64,000 nucleotides of DNA, from the NCBI GenBank assembly GCA_002296525.1, contig DBIA01000017.1, forward strand, positions 248,001 to 312,000, read 5' to 3'. The notes beneath the pieces were generated by a model, which saw only the letters and a list, made by a program, of their open reading frames with translations, was not told the DNA's origin and did no database searches. Source of the DNA: Candidatus Neomicrothrix sp. UBA814. GTDB taxonomy: Bacteria > Actinomycetota > Acidimicrobiia > Acidimicrobiales > Poriferisodalaceae. Shown piece after piece: positions 1-9,172 of this stretch (within the stretch, counting starts at the first letter, position 1; each line of letters opens with the position of its first letter). The translations under genes were made by a program, and so were the position numbers.

Positions 1-2
1 GA

Positions 3-443
3 GAAGTAATCGACATTCCAGACGAGTCGCTTGCACTGTTGTTGGCTCCGGCGCCCACAGACAGAGCTGGGCACATTGCTTACGCAACCGAGTACGCAAT
101 CTGGTCTAGTAAGAAATACTTTGACCCTGAACTTGCTAGAGAGTACGCCGCGATCTCATATGACCGTTGCAGCTACCCGGATGGCTCTGGGCGACAGATA
201 GCGGCAATGTTGGCCAGCGGTGACCGGGAACCGGCCTTGGCAGAATTGAAGGTACCGACGTTGGTGATCCACGGACGCGACGATCGTCTCCTGTTGCCCG
301 AACTTGGCAAGCGGACAGCGGACGTTATTCCTAGCTCAAACTATCTACTGATTAGTGACATGGGCCATGACATCCCAGAGCCTTTGTGGCCTGTCGTCGT
401 CGATGCGATACATAGTCACCTGATGAACTCAACTAGTAGGTAA
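3..443 (+). CDS. alpha/beta hydrolase, C-terminal part (truncated by window edge)
   Basis: The reading frame is open from the first bases of the window, so the N-terminus lies outside. The visible 146 residues are the C-terminal part of an alpha/beta-hydrolase fold enzyme. A strand-turn VIHGRDDRLL carries the probable acidic member of the triad, and a late MGHDIP segment carries the probable catalytic His. The nucleophile elbow (GxSxG) is not in the window. Substrate cannot be deduced; esterases, lactonases and haloalkane dehalogenase-like enzymes share this layout. It converges on the LysR gene downstream. Confidence 0.75.
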   Translation, partial: EVIDIPDESLALLLAPAPTDRAGHIAYATEYAIWSSKKYFDPELAREYAAISYDRCSYPDGSGRQIAAMLASGDREPALAELKVPTLVIHGRDDRLLLPELGKRTADVIPSSNYLLISDMGHDIPEPLWPVVVDAIHSHLMNSTSR

Positions 444-457
444 CTCTTAGCTGCGAC

Positions 458-1372
458 TTACGGGCTGGACTTCCGTTGCTTAAGAGTTAAGTTCGCAGCT
501 TCTTGTTGCAGTTCGGCTATGAGATCCAATGCAGCTGGATTAGCTAGGCCGGTCTCACGAGTTGTTGCGGAAAGCATCCGTTTTAGCAGCGGCGACTTGT
601 GGATTGGACTTAGAGAAGCGGGAGGACGCTCAGCTTGTATGCGAGGAAGTACTGTCCATCCCATTCCTATGTGCACCAATTCGCTGAGCACTTCAGGTTG
701 GTTTGATTCTGCGACGACGTTGAATGGTGCACCAGCCGATCGAAGTGCATTCTCAATAAGATCTCTGGTTACGGAGCCCCTTGGAAACGTGACCCAGGGT
801 CCCCAATTCTCGGATGCGCAAGCTTTTGTGTCAGGTGGGGCGTAGACGCACAGGTCTTCGTCCAATAGAGGCACTTGGGTAAAGCCTGTCCGGTCGGCTC
901 CCACGCACACCGAGACATCGAGATCCCCTTTAGCGAGCTCTTCCAGTAGTTGCCCGGAAGGGCCCACAGTTATGTGTAAGTCCAATTCAGGGGAATTTTC
1001 GCGAAATGCTTTTAACGCATCGCCGAAATGATCTACAGCAGCCGCGTCGATCATACCCACTCTCAATTTTCCGGCAGACCCGGCGCGAACTCGATCGGCC
1101 CATCTGGATAGATCACTAGTGAGCGCCAGTATCCGGCGAAAGTGTTCGGTGACTTCTATCGCAGCAGAGGTAGGTGACCGTCTACGACCATCCCAAGTAA
1201 AAAGTTCGATACCCAGCCGACGTTGAAGTTCAGCTAAACCTTGAGACAAGGCAGATTGGCTGACTCCTAACGCTTGAGCTGCGTTAGCCCAGGTCGACGA
1301 TTCCTGAACCGCGACCAGATATTCCATCTGCGTCATAGAGATGTCAGGAAGCCCGATGCGGGTGGAGGTCAT
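458..1372 (-). CDS. LysR-family transcriptional regulator
   Basis: A 304-residue protein of standard LysR length. Residues about 12-70 form the winged helix-turn-helix (WANAAQALGVSQSALSQGL followed by ELQRRLGIELF). The rest is a periplasmic-binding-protein-like effector domain, containing LRVGMIDAAA at its start and DLDVSVCVGADR in the middle. It is transcribed divergently from inositol-3-phosphate synthase. The shared intergenic region holds a T-N11-A dyad of the LysR type at 1398-1410, so self-control and control of the divergent gene are likely. The ATG start is preceded by GGTGAT. The effector is unknown. Confidence 0.9.
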   Translation of the reverse strand: MTSTRIGLPDISMTQMEYLVAVQESSTWANAAQALGVSQSALSQGLAELQRRLGIELFTWDGRRRSPTSAAIEVTEHFRRILALTSDLSRWADRVRAGSAGKLRVGMIDAAAVDHFGDALKAFRENSPELDLHITVGPSGQLLEELAKGDLDVSVCVGADRTGFTQVPLLDEDLCVYAPPDTKACASENWGPWVTFPRGSVTRDLIENALRSAGAPFNVVAESNQPEVLSELVHIGMGWTVLPRIQAERPPASLSPIHKSPLLKRMLSATTRETGLANPAALDLIAELQQEAANLTLKQRKSSP

Positions 1373-1397
1373 TAGATCACCATCGTCAATATAAAGA

Positions 1398-1410
1398 TAA
1401 GAATATCTTA
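1398..1410. promoter_or_regulatory. putative LysR box (TAAGA-ATA-TCTTA)
   Basis: A perfect 13-bp interrupted dyad, TAAGA-N3-TCTTA, fits the T-N11-A rule for LysR-type operators. It sits in the AT-rich gap between the divergent LysR gene (start 1372) and the inositol-3-phosphate synthase gene (start 1452). Binding is inferred; only the dyad and its position are seen. Confidence 0.55.
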
Positions 1411-1451
1411 ATTAATAAACATAAAAGGCTCGAAATACTTATGATTTGAAC

Positions 1452-2753
1452 ATGACCACAATCAACATTGCACCAGCTACCGGAAAGCTAGGGGTGCTTA
1501 CACCCGGAATGGGCGCTGTAGCGACAACGTTTATCGCTGGAGTTCTCGCAGCACGACAAGGACTAGCCGCCCCGATTGGTTCAGTGTCACAAATGGCCCA
1601 CATTCGGCTCGGTAAAAAAGACGATGAGCGTAACCCCTTGATTAAAGATTTTGTTCCTTTAGCGGGGCTAGACGATCTTGTTTTTGGTGGATGGGACCCA
1701 ATTACCCCCAACGCCCTAGAAGGAGCTCAGGCTGCAGGAGTTCTAGAGGATCGGGATCTAGCAGCCATTTCCGCTGAGTTGGAAGGCATCGTCGCAATGG
1801 ACGCGGTGTTTGACCAGAGATGGGTCAAAAAGCTTGATGGAAACCGGGTCAAAGCGCTGGATTCAAAATTAGATCAGGCACAAGCTCTCATGGCTGACAT
1901 TGAACGTTTTCGAATCGAGAATGACTGCGACCGGCTTGTCATGGTGTGGTGCGGCTCCACTGAGGCCTATCAAGAAGCAACTTCAATCCACGACACACTT
2001 GAAGCGTTCGAAGGAGCCTTGGCCGCAAACGATGAGAATATTTCGCCGAGCCAGATCTATGCATATGCAGCACTCATGAGCGACGTCCCATTTGCTAACG
2101 GAGCACCCAACCTCAGTGTCGACTTGCCGTGCATGATTGAGCTAGCGGAACGCCGCGGTGTTCCTATCGCCGGAAAAGATTTCAAGACCGGGCAAACTCT
2201 CATGAAAACGCTCGTAGCGCCGGGCCTAAAGGCGAGAATGCTAGGCCTCCGAGGGTGGTACAGCACCAATATCCTTGGCAATCGAGACGGAGAAGTATTG
2301 GACGATCCGGAAAACTTCAAAACCAAAGAAGTGTCGAAACTAGGAGTCCTGGACACCATATTGCAGCCGTCGGTCTATCCGGACCTGTACGGCAACATCG
2401 ACCATGTTGTCCGAATCAATTACTACCCGCCTCGCGGAGACAATAAAGAAGGCTGGGATAACATCGACATCTTTGGGTGGCTTGGCTACCCAATGCAAAT
2501 CAAAATTGATTTCCTATGTCGAGACTCCATATTGGCTGCACCTATCGTTCTGGACCTCGCACTGTTTCTTGATCTGGCCCAACGAGCAGGTGAATCCGGG
2601 GTGCAGGAGTGGCTGTCGTTCTATTTGAAGGCCCCGCAGTCCACTAACACATCAGGTCCCGAACATGACATTTTCATACAGCAAACCAAACTAAAGAACA
2701 CGCTTCGAGAATGGATGGGCGAAGAAGCAGTAACTCATTCCGAAGCGGGTTGA
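1452..2753 (+). CDS. ino1: inositol-3-phosphate synthase
   Basis: A 433-residue myo-inositol-1-phosphate synthase, which converts glucose 6-phosphate to 1L-myo-inositol 1-phosphate with bound NAD. Seen: an N-terminal nucleotide-binding start (GKLGVLTPGMGAVATTFIAG), the central MVWCGSTEAY, the ISPSQIYAYAALMSDVPFANG core, GKDFKTGQT and STNILGNRDG, then a C-terminal DFLCRDSILAAPIVLDLA helix. These are hallmark segments of the family. The frame also allows a TTG at 1446; I prefer ATG 1452. No clear Shine-Dalgarno is visible. In actinobacteria the product feeds phosphatidylinositol and mycothiol-type metabolism. It is divergent from a LysR gene, with a candidate operator between them. Confidence 0.92.
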   Translation: MTTINIAPATGKLGVLTPGMGAVATTFIAGVLAARQGLAAPIGSVSQMAHIRLGKKDDERNPLIKDFVPLAGLDDLVFGGWDPITPNALEGAQAAGVLEDRDLAAISAELEGIVAMDAVFDQRWVKKLDGNRVKALDSKLDQAQALMADIERFRIENDCDRLVMVWCGSTEAYQEATSIHDTLEAFEGALAANDENISPSQIYAYAALMSDVPFANGAPNLSVDLPCMIELAERRGVPIAGKDFKTGQTLMKTLVAPGLKARMLGLRGWYSTNILGNRDGEVLDDPENFKTKEVSKLGVLDTILQPSVYPDLYGNIDHVVRINYYPPRGDNKEGWDNIDIFGWLGYPMQIKIDFLCRDSILAAPIVLDLALFLDLAQRAGESGVQEWLSFYLKAPQSTNTSGPEHDIFIQQTKLKNTLREWMGEEAVTHSEAG

Positions 2754-2768
2754 TGCTGTAAGACAGCA
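2754..2768. terminator. hairpin between convergent genes
   Basis: TGCTGT-AAG-ACAGCA forms a perfect 6-bp stem with a 3-nt loop directly after the ino1 stop codon. The opposing LLM gene ends 24 bp further on. There is no strong T-run, so termination is inferred from position and structure only. Confidence 0.35.
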
Positions 2769-2791
2769 AGAACCACATCGTCTTGTGCCGT

Positions 2792-3865
2792 TCAAGGTCT
2801 CAAGTCATCGCTCTCACGCAGTTCGTTCAGCATCGCAGTCAACAAACTTCCGTCATCGGAATTATTAACTGGAATGCTGAACTCAATGCGATCGATCAGA
2901 CTTCCGAATCTTTCGTTCAACATTGAGGCAATCCTGTCATAAGTGCCAACAGTCGCAATTGTGTGAAACATTTCGTCGCTTACCAACGCAGGAATCTCAT
3001 CCCAGCGCTGTTCCCTAGAAAATGAAGCCGCCTGATCCACTTGGTCACCCCAGCCGTGAACTTCAAACGCCGCTTTGTAGGCGGGCGTAGCTAAATAAAA
3101 GCCGACTCTGGCTCGAACGCTTTCAGCTACCTGATGGAGGCTCGCTTCATCAGGCGCCGTGGCAATCAAAGGTTTCATGCACCAGTCGATATCGTCAGCG
3201 TTGCGTTGAGTTCTAGCTGCGCCTTTCTCTACCGCTGGAACCATCACTTCACCAATGAATTTTGGTGAGCAAACCGGGTGTAGTCGGATGCCGTCCGCCA
3301 CCTCACCCACCACCCCACACATATTTGTGTTGATAGCGGAAATATGTATCGGGATGTCTGGATGGTCGATAGGTCCAGGGTCAAAAAGCGGAACCATTAG
3401 ATCGAGTTTGTAGTGGTCTCCGTCGTGATTCAGAGGTTCGCGATCCTGCCAACAACGCCACACAGCCTTCATCGCCAAGATGTAGTCGCGCATCCGGGGG
3501 GCAGGCGCGGTCCATTCCATTCCGTACCGACGTCTTATATGGCCGCGCACTTGCGAGCCGAGTCCCAGAATAAGTCGACCAGATGACACCTTCTGCAGGG
3601 TCCAAGCAGACATAGCAGTGATTGTTGGCGATCGCGGAAATGCCATCGCTATTGAGGTCGCCAGCTCGAGCTTGTTGGTGTTGACCGATGCGAGAGTTAA
3701 TTGCTGGTACGGGTCGTCTTTGCATTCTTCGACTGCGATTCCGTCGTACCCCAAGGACTCAATTTGTTCCGCCCCATCTGCAATAGTTCGAACATCGAGT
3801 GGGGTATCAGGTTCTCGTAAACCTGGATCAACTTTGCCTAACGGCAGCATCGTTTCTGATTTCAT
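2792..3865 (-). CDS. LLM-class flavin/F420-dependent oxidoreductase
   Basis: A 357-residue luciferase-like TIM-barrel protein. The segment SSGRLILGLGSQVRGHIRRRYG, split here by family alignment from memory, is typical of the F420-associated subfamily modelled on mycobacterial MSMEG_2256. The segments DGIAVEECKDDPY and AFPRSPTITAMSAWTLQKVS are the usual early barrel strands. The natural substrate is unknown. Its ATG overlaps the stop of the upstream 2-hydroxyacid dehydrogenase gene by four bases (ATGA), so the two are almost certainly cotranscribed and translationally coupled. F420 rather than FMN use is inferred from the subfamily. Confidence 0.85.
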   Translation of the reverse strand: MKSETMLPLGKVDPGLREPDTPLDVRTIADGAEQIESLGYDGIAVEECKDDPYQQLTLASVNTNKLELATSIAMAFPRSPTITAMSAWTLQKVSSGRLILGLGSQVRGHIRRRYGMEWTAPAPRMRDYILAMKAVWRCWQDREPLNHDGDHYKLDLMVPLFDPGPIDHPDIPIHISAINTNMCGVVGEVADGIRLHPVCSPKFIGEVMVPAVEKGAARTQRNADDIDWCMKPLIATAPDEASLHQVAESVRARVGFYLATPAYKAAFEVHGWGDQVDQAASFSREQRWDEIPALVSDEMFHTIATVGTYDRIASMLNERFGSLIDRIEFSIPVNNSDDGSLLTAMLNELRESDDLRP

Positions 3866-4866
3866 GGCTTGATCTCCAATCGCAGTTCGCGTCCGGCAAG
3901 GTAGGCATCTAACTGTTCAATAAAGACGTCATCGCCTCGCTTTGTAATACCAGACCCGGCCCCGGCTATGTGAGAAGTCAGCGTGACAGCTTCGTGATTC
4001 CAAAGAGGACTAGTCGGTTCCAACGGCTCGATATCGAATACATCAAGGATTGCCCTTATCGATCTTCCTGCATCAAGTGCTTCAAGGAGATCGTGAGTGT
4101 CGACTACCGGCCCTCTCGAAACGTTGACAAGAATCGACCCGTTGCGCATTTGGCGTAAAAACTGCTTGTCTATTAATCCGCGTGTCTCGTTAGTTAAAGG
4201 GCACGCTACGACTACCACATCTGCCGAGGGTAAAACTTGCCCGAGTTCGTCCATGGTGATCATGCGATCTGCCCGCTCGTCGTCAGCGGCGGTTCGCCGT
4301 GCCCCAATAATTTGAACACCAAAGGGTCGTGCTCTTTTTGCGATTTCCCCCCCGATAGAACCGAAACCCACAATCAACCATGTTCCGCCGTTGATTTCGG
4401 TCCAACTCTTTTGGTTCCATCGAGCATTTCGTTGATCGTCAGAGCGTTCCTCCCAGCCGTGAACCACATTCATAATCGCGGCCATCGTGTACTCAGCGAC
4501 CCCAGCATTGGGGGAGTCGCTGTTACTGAGACGAATTCCTGCGGCAAGGATCTTCTGCAGTGGCGGAGCATCCGTCCCGGCAAGACAAGATTGGACCCAT
4601 TCAATGGTCCCAGACTCAACTAGAGCATCAGCAAATAACAAAAAGTCGGGAACGCTCATACCGTCAGATACGCCAGCGAACAGTAGGTCGATCGGTATCC
4701 AACCGATCTCGGGCCTAAAATCTTCCATAGCTACTGTTGACCCATCTGGACGAGAGACCTCATTGGCGGACCAGCAGAGAACCTCAAATTCATGCTGAGA
4801 ATTATCGAGTCGAGAGCGGATTCTTTCATAAGCAGAAATAGGAATGAGGACTTGACGCTTGGACAT
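3862..4866 (-). CDS. D-isomer-specific 2-hydroxyacid dehydrogenase
   Basis: A 334-residue NAD(P)-dependent dehydrogenase of the phosphoglycerate/glyoxylate reductase superfamily. The Rossmann motif LIVGFGSIGGEIAKRA lies near residue 155. The catalytic Arg is in VNVSRGPVVD, the Glu in DVFDIEPLE, and the His in TSHIAGAGSG. It reduces a 2-keto acid to the D-hydroxy acid or the reverse; the substrate is not evident. It is the first gene of a two-gene minus-strand unit with the LLM oxidoreductase and is divergent from the MFS carrier, which suggests a shared substrate pathway. Confidence 0.88.
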   Translation of the reverse strand: MSKRQVLIPISAYERIRSRLDNSQHEFEVLCWSANEVSRPDGSTVAMEDFRPEIGWIPIDLLFAGVSDGMSVPDFLLFADALVESGTIEWVQSCLAGTDAPPLQKILAAGIRLSNSDSPNAGVAEYTMAAIMNVVHGWEERSDDQRNARWNQKSWTEINGGTWLIVGFGSIGGEIAKRARPFGVQIIGARRTAADDERADRMITMDELGQVLPSADVVVVACPLTNETRGLIDKQFLRQMRNGSILVNVSRGPVVDTHDLLEALDAGRSIRAILDVFDIEPLEPTSPLWNHEAVTLTSHIAGAGSGITKRGDDVFIEQLDAYLAGRELRLEIKP

Positions 4867-4930
4867 AGTCGATCAGCGTAGGGTGCTAGCCGTGCTGTTG
4901 TCTGATGATCCGACCAATTCATCATCGCCC

Positions 4931-6112
4931 ATGAACACTGCGTTGCTGATCACCGTGCTGGTGTTGACCATGGCACTCGGCGCCTTTCCAATTGTCGGGA
5001 CAGCTGTAGTAGCCAATGCCCTGGCAGAAGACCTCACGATGTCGCTAACTCTGTTTGGCGCAGGAGTAGCTGTCAATACGGCCTTCGGTGCGGTATTTGC
5101 ACCGGTATCCGGCCGACTAAGTGATCGACATGGAGGCAAGTGGTCATGCGTCCTTGTCTTACTGTCTTCAGGTGTCGGCCTGCTAATCCTGGCCTGCGCC
5201 CCATCAGCCTCCATATTGATATTTGGCCTCTTTGTTTCCAGCTACGGGCAGGGCGCTTGTAACCCTGCAACGAACAAGCTGGTGGCAGAAAGGGCTGCGC
5301 CGGGTCATCGAGGAAAACTGACAGGTATTAAGCAATCCGGCGTGCAGCTCGGCATCTTGTTGGGTGGGTTCACACTTCCAGCTTTGAGCATCTGGCTCAA
5401 CTGGCGTGTAGCGATAGGGCTATACGCCATGGCGGCGATTTTGGTGGCTGCTCTGGCGGTGGTAGCTCTCCCTGATAGCCGAGATCGAACTCAGCCGAGC
5501 TTTCCAAGTAATGAGAAGTCCCCAACCTTGGAGCTCCCAAGATCGGTTTCGCTAATAGCGCTGTACGCCCTATGCATGGGTTGTGTAGTTGGGGGAGTGG
5601 GACGCTACACAGTCCTGTTTGCAGAAAACGCGTTACAGATGTCGAACTTAGCGGCGGGTCTGGTAGCAGGCCTTCCTGGAGGAATTGCTATCGGCACTCG
5701 AATTATTTGGGCCCACCTAGCGGAGCACCGAATAAGACCGCCGGTTGCACTCGCTATTCAGTCTTCGTTGACAGCTCTAGTCATGGCCATGCTATGCATC
5801 GCAGCTCCGGTGGGGTCTTGGATCATGTGGCCTGTAGCCGTAGTCTCAGCACTTGGTTTGAATGCCTGGAATGCCGTAGCAATGCTGTACGTAATTATCG
5901 GTGTACCCCAACAAGCATCCGGTCGTGCCAGTGGCCGTGTTGTCATGGGGTTCATGACTGGTCTGACCGTCGGCGGGTTTCTAACTGGCTTAGTCGCCGA
6001 TGTCACCGGATCCTACGAAACGGCCTGGGCCTCGTTGCTGCTTCTCTCGTTAATAGCAACTTTTCTGGCTTGGCAGAGCGAAAAAGCGCGATTCAGCCAA
6101 CCTGCGAGCTAG
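4931..6112 (+). CDS. MFS transporter
   Basis: A hydrophobic 393-residue protein with about 12 membrane segments and the MFS loop 2-3 signature around GRLSDRHGGKWS. The frame extends upstream to a TTG at 4859, but that would overlap the divergent dehydrogenase start. ATG 4931 (MNTALLITVLVLTMALGAFP) places the first membrane helix at the N-terminus as expected. Substrate is unknown; the catabolic neighbours suggest an organic acid. Its 3' end overlaps the end of the opposing NtaA-like gene by four bases. Confidence 0.85.
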   Translation: MNTALLITVLVLTMALGAFPIVGTAVVANALAEDLTMSLTLFGAGVAVNTAFGAVFAPVSGRLSDRHGGKWSCVLVLLSSGVGLLILACAPSASILIFGLFVSSYGQGACNPATNKLVAERAAPGHRGKLTGIKQSGVQLGILLGGFTLPALSIWLNWRVAIGLYAMAAILVAALAVVALPDSRDRTQPSFPSNEKSPTLELPRSVSLIALYALCMGCVVGGVGRYTVLFAENALQMSNLAAGLVAGLPGGIAIGTRIIWAHLAEHRIRPPVALAIQSSLTALVMAMLCIAAPVGSWIMWPVAVVSALGLNAWNAVAMLYVIIGVPQQASGRASGRVVMGFMTGLTVGGFLTGLVADVTGSYETAWASLLLLSLIATFLAWQSEKARFSQPAS

Positions 6113-7467
6113 AAGCGAACAGCCGCTGCAGGGTGGCTCAACGGAAGACGATCGTGTCCGAAAAGTTTTTTGCGGAGAGTGCCTGTCGCGTATTCGCGTT
6201 GGACAAGGCCTCTTTCCTGGAGAATCGGCACTACTCCTTCTACGAAGTCAACAAAGGTCCCGGGGGTCACCGTATAAGTAAGGTTAAACCCGTCTAAGCC
6301 GCTGCGGAATCGTCTTTCTAATTCATTCGCCACTTGCTCAACAGACCCCGTGAGCCACGCCCCGGCTAAGTTTGACTTGATTAGATCGCCCATAGTCCTG
6401 GTGCCAGCTGGTGCCGAGTCGAGAAGATTCTTGATGAATCCTTGAACTCGTTCGGTTCGAAAAGTCTCCAGAGGCTGGTCTGGGTCGATGTCACCCAGAT
6501 CCACCCCGATATTCCCGCTGATATGAGCTAAACCCGCCTCGATAGAGAGATGCTCTTCGTAATCAGCTCGCTTTTCTAAAGCTTCACTTTCCGTTCCTCC
6601 AACAATGGGGGCTACCCCTCCAATCAGTTTCATATCCGTGTGTGACCGCCCCTGTACGCGAGCTTGCTGGTGTAAATCCTGCGCCAAAGCTGCTCCGCTA
6701 CGAGACGAACCCACGACAAAAATGCATTCTGCGTGCTGAGCTGCGAACGTCCGGCCCCGCTCGGACATTCCAGCCTGGAAAAGTACCGGTGTTCGTTGAG
6801 GAGAGGGTGAAGAAAGGTGAGGTCCAGCCACGTTGAAGTAAGTACCGCGGTGGTTGATCGCGCGAACACGGTCGGGCTCTACGTAAACGTGTCGATCTTC
6901 ATCACGGACCACGGCATCGTCTGCCCAGCTTCCCTCTAGGAGCTTGTAGACGACTTCTAAATATTCTTCAGCTCGCGCGTAACGTTCATCGTGTGGTGGC
7001 AAACCATCGAAACCCAGGTTGCTGCCAGCATTCGGCAAATAGGAAGTAACGACATTCCATGCCACTCGACCCTCCGTCAAGTGATCCAAAGTCGACAGCT
7101 GGCGAGCAAAGGTAAAGGGATGTGCTTGTAAGACGGAACTTGTGAATGCAAACCCCAGATGTCGCGTGTTTGAAGCCATTGCAGGTATAAGAAGCATGGG
7201 GTCGTTGACGGGGACCTGCATGGCCTCCCTAAACGAAGTATCTGCCCCGCCTTGGTAGTTGTCGTACAAACCCATTACATCGGCAAGAAAAATGGTGTCG
7301 AGACAACCTTTCTCAGCAATGCGAGCTAACTCCAACCACGGTTCTAAAGAATTGAACTCGGTTTGACGGGTGTCATTTCTGCTCCACATTCCCTGTTGTA
7401 TGTGGCTCACACAGTTCATAGTGAATGCGTTCAAAATCATCCGCCTAGGTGGCGATACAGCACTCAT
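6109..7467 (-). CDS. NtaA/SnaA/DszA-family FMN-dependent monooxygenase
   Basis: A 452-residue member of the long LLM branch typified by nitrilotriacetate monooxygenase component A, dibenzothiophene-sulfone monooxygenase and pristinamycin synthase component SnaA. Seen: NAFTMNCVSHIQQGMWS at the start, FLADVMGLYDNYQGG, EGRVAWNVVTSYLPNAGSN, SSPSPQRTPVLFQAGMSERG and FVVGSSRSGA. All are strongly characteristic. These enzymes use reduced FMN from a separate reductase; a flavin reductase-like gene exists at 42.7 kb but is not linked. Substrate is unknown. Length matches the family. Confidence 0.9.
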   Translation of the reverse strand: MSAVSPPRRMILNAFTMNCVSHIQQGMWSRNDTRQTEFNSLEPWLELARIAEKGCLDTIFLADVMGLYDNYQGGADTSFREAMQVPVNDPMLLIPAMASNTRHLGFAFTSSVLQAHPFTFARQLSTLDHLTEGRVAWNVVTSYLPNAGSNLGFDGLPPHDERYARAEEYLEVVYKLLEGSWADDAVVRDEDRHVYVEPDRVRAINHRGTYFNVAGPHLSSPSPQRTPVLFQAGMSERGRTFAAQHAECIFVVGSSRSGAALAQDLHQQARVQGRSHTDMKLIGGVAPIVGGTESEALEKRADYEEHLSIEAGLAHISGNIGVDLGDIDPDQPLETFRTERVQGFIKNLLDSAPAGTRTMGDLIKSNLAGAWLTGSVEQVANELERRFRSGLDGFNLTYTVTPGTFVDFVEGVVPILQERGLVQREYATGTLRKKLFGHDRLPLSHPAAAVRF

Positions 7468-7524
7468 AGAGATCAGTCTCGCAGGAAAGTGCGAATGGTG
7501 TCCTCAAGCTGTAAGAATCGGTGT

Positions 7525-8361
7525 ATGGATTCAGCGAGAATGTCCAGTTACCTCGATCTCATAGAAGAACAGGGGTACTGCATCGTAGAAAATGCCATCG
7601 ATGAAGAATTGCTCAGAGAAGTTAGAAACTCGGTAGCTCAGCTGGAGGAAGAACATAATGTGCAACCCCGCGGAAACAGGGCCGAGGGCTTCGCTACCAA
7701 GCGAATGTACAACTTGCTAGCTAAGGACCGAGTGTTCTGGAAGCTTCCTGTTCACCCCAACGTGCTTCCCTTCGCTGAGTACTTACTAGACGAAGAATGT
7801 CTGTTATCTGGAACCACGTGCATGCACATAGGTCCTGGAGAAGTGCACCAGGGTTTACACAGTGATGATGGTCTGGTGAGCGTGAGTAGGCCTCGGATTC
7901 CATTCATGGTGACGACTATTTGGGCCTTCACCGACTTTACGGCTGACAACGGAGCTACTCGCATAGTCCCCGGTTCCCACAAATTTGACCACGAACCCCG
8001 CAAAGGTGAAGAGGTGCAACACATACCCGCCGAGATGGAAGCCGGCTCAATTTTGATTGTGAACGGTGGAACGTGGCATTGCGGTGGCGCTAACACAACG
8101 CAAGACGACTGGAGACTAGGAATCAGCGTTCAATATTGCCAGGGATATATGCGTCAGCAGCAGAACCAGTACTACAGCCTTTCCCCCCAAGATGTGAAAG
8201 ATATGCCCGAACGTTTGGCTTCCTTATGTGGATTTACCCTATATAAAGGCATCATGGGCCACGTCGATGGGGCCAGCCCAGGCAGGTTTTTGGGCGCTGC
8301 GCAATCAGATGAGGTTGCTTATGCGGCGATGAGAACCAAAAACGGAGTTGCCGAAAGTTAA
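7525..8361 (+). CDS. phytanoyl-CoA dioxygenase (PhyH) family protein
   Basis: A 278-residue Fe(II)/2-oxoglutarate dioxygenase-like protein. The facial triad is visible: His and Asp in HQGLHSDDGL, and the distal His in NGGTWHCGGAN. An Arg in DDWRLGISVQY is suited to binding 2-oxoglutarate. The N-terminus (LDLIEEQGYCIVENAIDEELL) is the usual PhyH opening. The frame is open to 7363, but that part overlaps the divergent monooxygenase; ATG 7525 or ATG 7540 are the likely starts. It probably hydroxylates a small molecule in the same pathway as the following SDR. Confidence 0.85.
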   Translation: MDSARMSSYLDLIEEQGYCIVENAIDEELLREVRNSVAQLEEEHNVQPRGNRAEGFATKRMYNLLAKDRVFWKLPVHPNVLPFAEYLLDEECLLSGTTCMHIGPGEVHQGLHSDDGLVSVSRPRIPFMVTTIWAFTDFTADNGATRIVPGSHKFDHEPRKGEEVQHIPAEMEAGSILIVNGGTWHCGGANTTQDDWRLGISVQYCQGYMRQQQNQYYSLSPQDVKDMPERLASLCGFTLYKGIMGHVDGASPGRFLGAAQSDEVAYAAMRTKNGVAES

Positions 8362-8395
8362 GCAGCCCGTTGCTTCTTCCATCTAGGTTCAAGGC

Positions 8396-9172
8396 ATGGA
8401 AATTAAAGATCGTGTAGCAATTATCACCGGCGGCGGGGGTGGCATTGGGTCAGCGACAGCCCGCAAATGGATCTCAGAGGGCGCCAGGCAAGTTGTAGTG
8501 GCTGACTACAACGAAGAAACAGCGCTTCAAGTTGCTGAAGAACTCGGATGCGTTGGCGTGGGCCTCGACGTCACCAATGAAGAGGCCGTAAATCAGCTCG
8601 TGGAAGACACTGAAAACGCAAACGGCCCGGTCGACATCTTTTTTTCGAATGCTGGCGCGGGCGCAGAAGGAGGTGTCGAGGCGCCCAACGATGCTTGGCA
8701 GTCGCAGTGGGAGCTGCACGTAATGTCACATGTCTATGCCGCCCGAGCGGTGTTGCCTTCTATGACAGCGCGAGGAGAGGGCTATTTGGTTCACACAGCG
8801 AGCGCTGCTGGTCTTCTCGCCGCAGTTGGCTCAGCCCCATACTCAGTTACAAAAGCTGCTTGTATCAAGCTGGCCGAGACCCTCGCTATCGCCCATGGAG
8901 ATGACGGTATCCGAGTGTCAGTTTTGTGTCCTCAGGGGGTTAACACCGCTATGGCGCCTAGGCAACTGGGCGACGGTGGAACCGATGGGATAGTTGAAGC
9001 TGATTTCGTCGCAGACAAAATCACACAAGCGATGCGTGACGAAGAGTTCCTAATTTTGTCTCACCCAGAAGTCCAAACCTACACAGAACGCAAAGCATCG
9101 GATCCTGACCGGTGGCTAAACGGGATGCGGCGCCTTCGTAGAAGATCTCTTGATCTTCTAGAGGGAGCGTGA
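8396..9172 (+). CDS. SDR-family NAD(P)-dependent oxidoreductase
   Basis: A 258-residue classical short-chain dehydrogenase. The cofactor loop is TGGGGGIGSATA (residues about 11-22). The usual NNAG appears as SNAGAG. The active site has a Ser in VHTASAAG and YSVTKAA with Tyr and Lys. It lies 34 bp after the PhyH gene. Its stop overlaps the GTG start of the following DMT exporter (GTGA), so PhyH, SDR and exporter probably form one transcript. Substrate is unknown. Confidence 0.9.
   Translation: MEIKDRVAIITGGGGGIGSATARKWISEGARQVVVADYNEETALQVAEELGCVGVGLDVTNEEAVNQLVEDTENANGPVDIFFSNAGAGAEGGVEAPNDAWQSQWELHVMSHVYAARAVLPSMTARGEGYLVHTASAAGLLAAVGSAPYSVTKAACIKLAETLAIAHGDDGIRVSVLCPQGVNTAMAPRQLGDGGTDGIVEADFVADKITQAMRDEEFLILSHPEVQTYTERKASDPDRWLNGMRRLRRRSLDLLEGA

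Noticed and set aside
5572..6297. 241-residue plus-strand frame overlapping the MFS gene
   Set aside because: Out of frame with a clear 12-helix transporter, with composition unlike a real protein.
7363..7524. N-terminal extension of the PhyH gene to 7363
   Set aside because: It overlaps the divergent monooxygenase start, and the family begins at MDSARMSSYLDLIEEQG.
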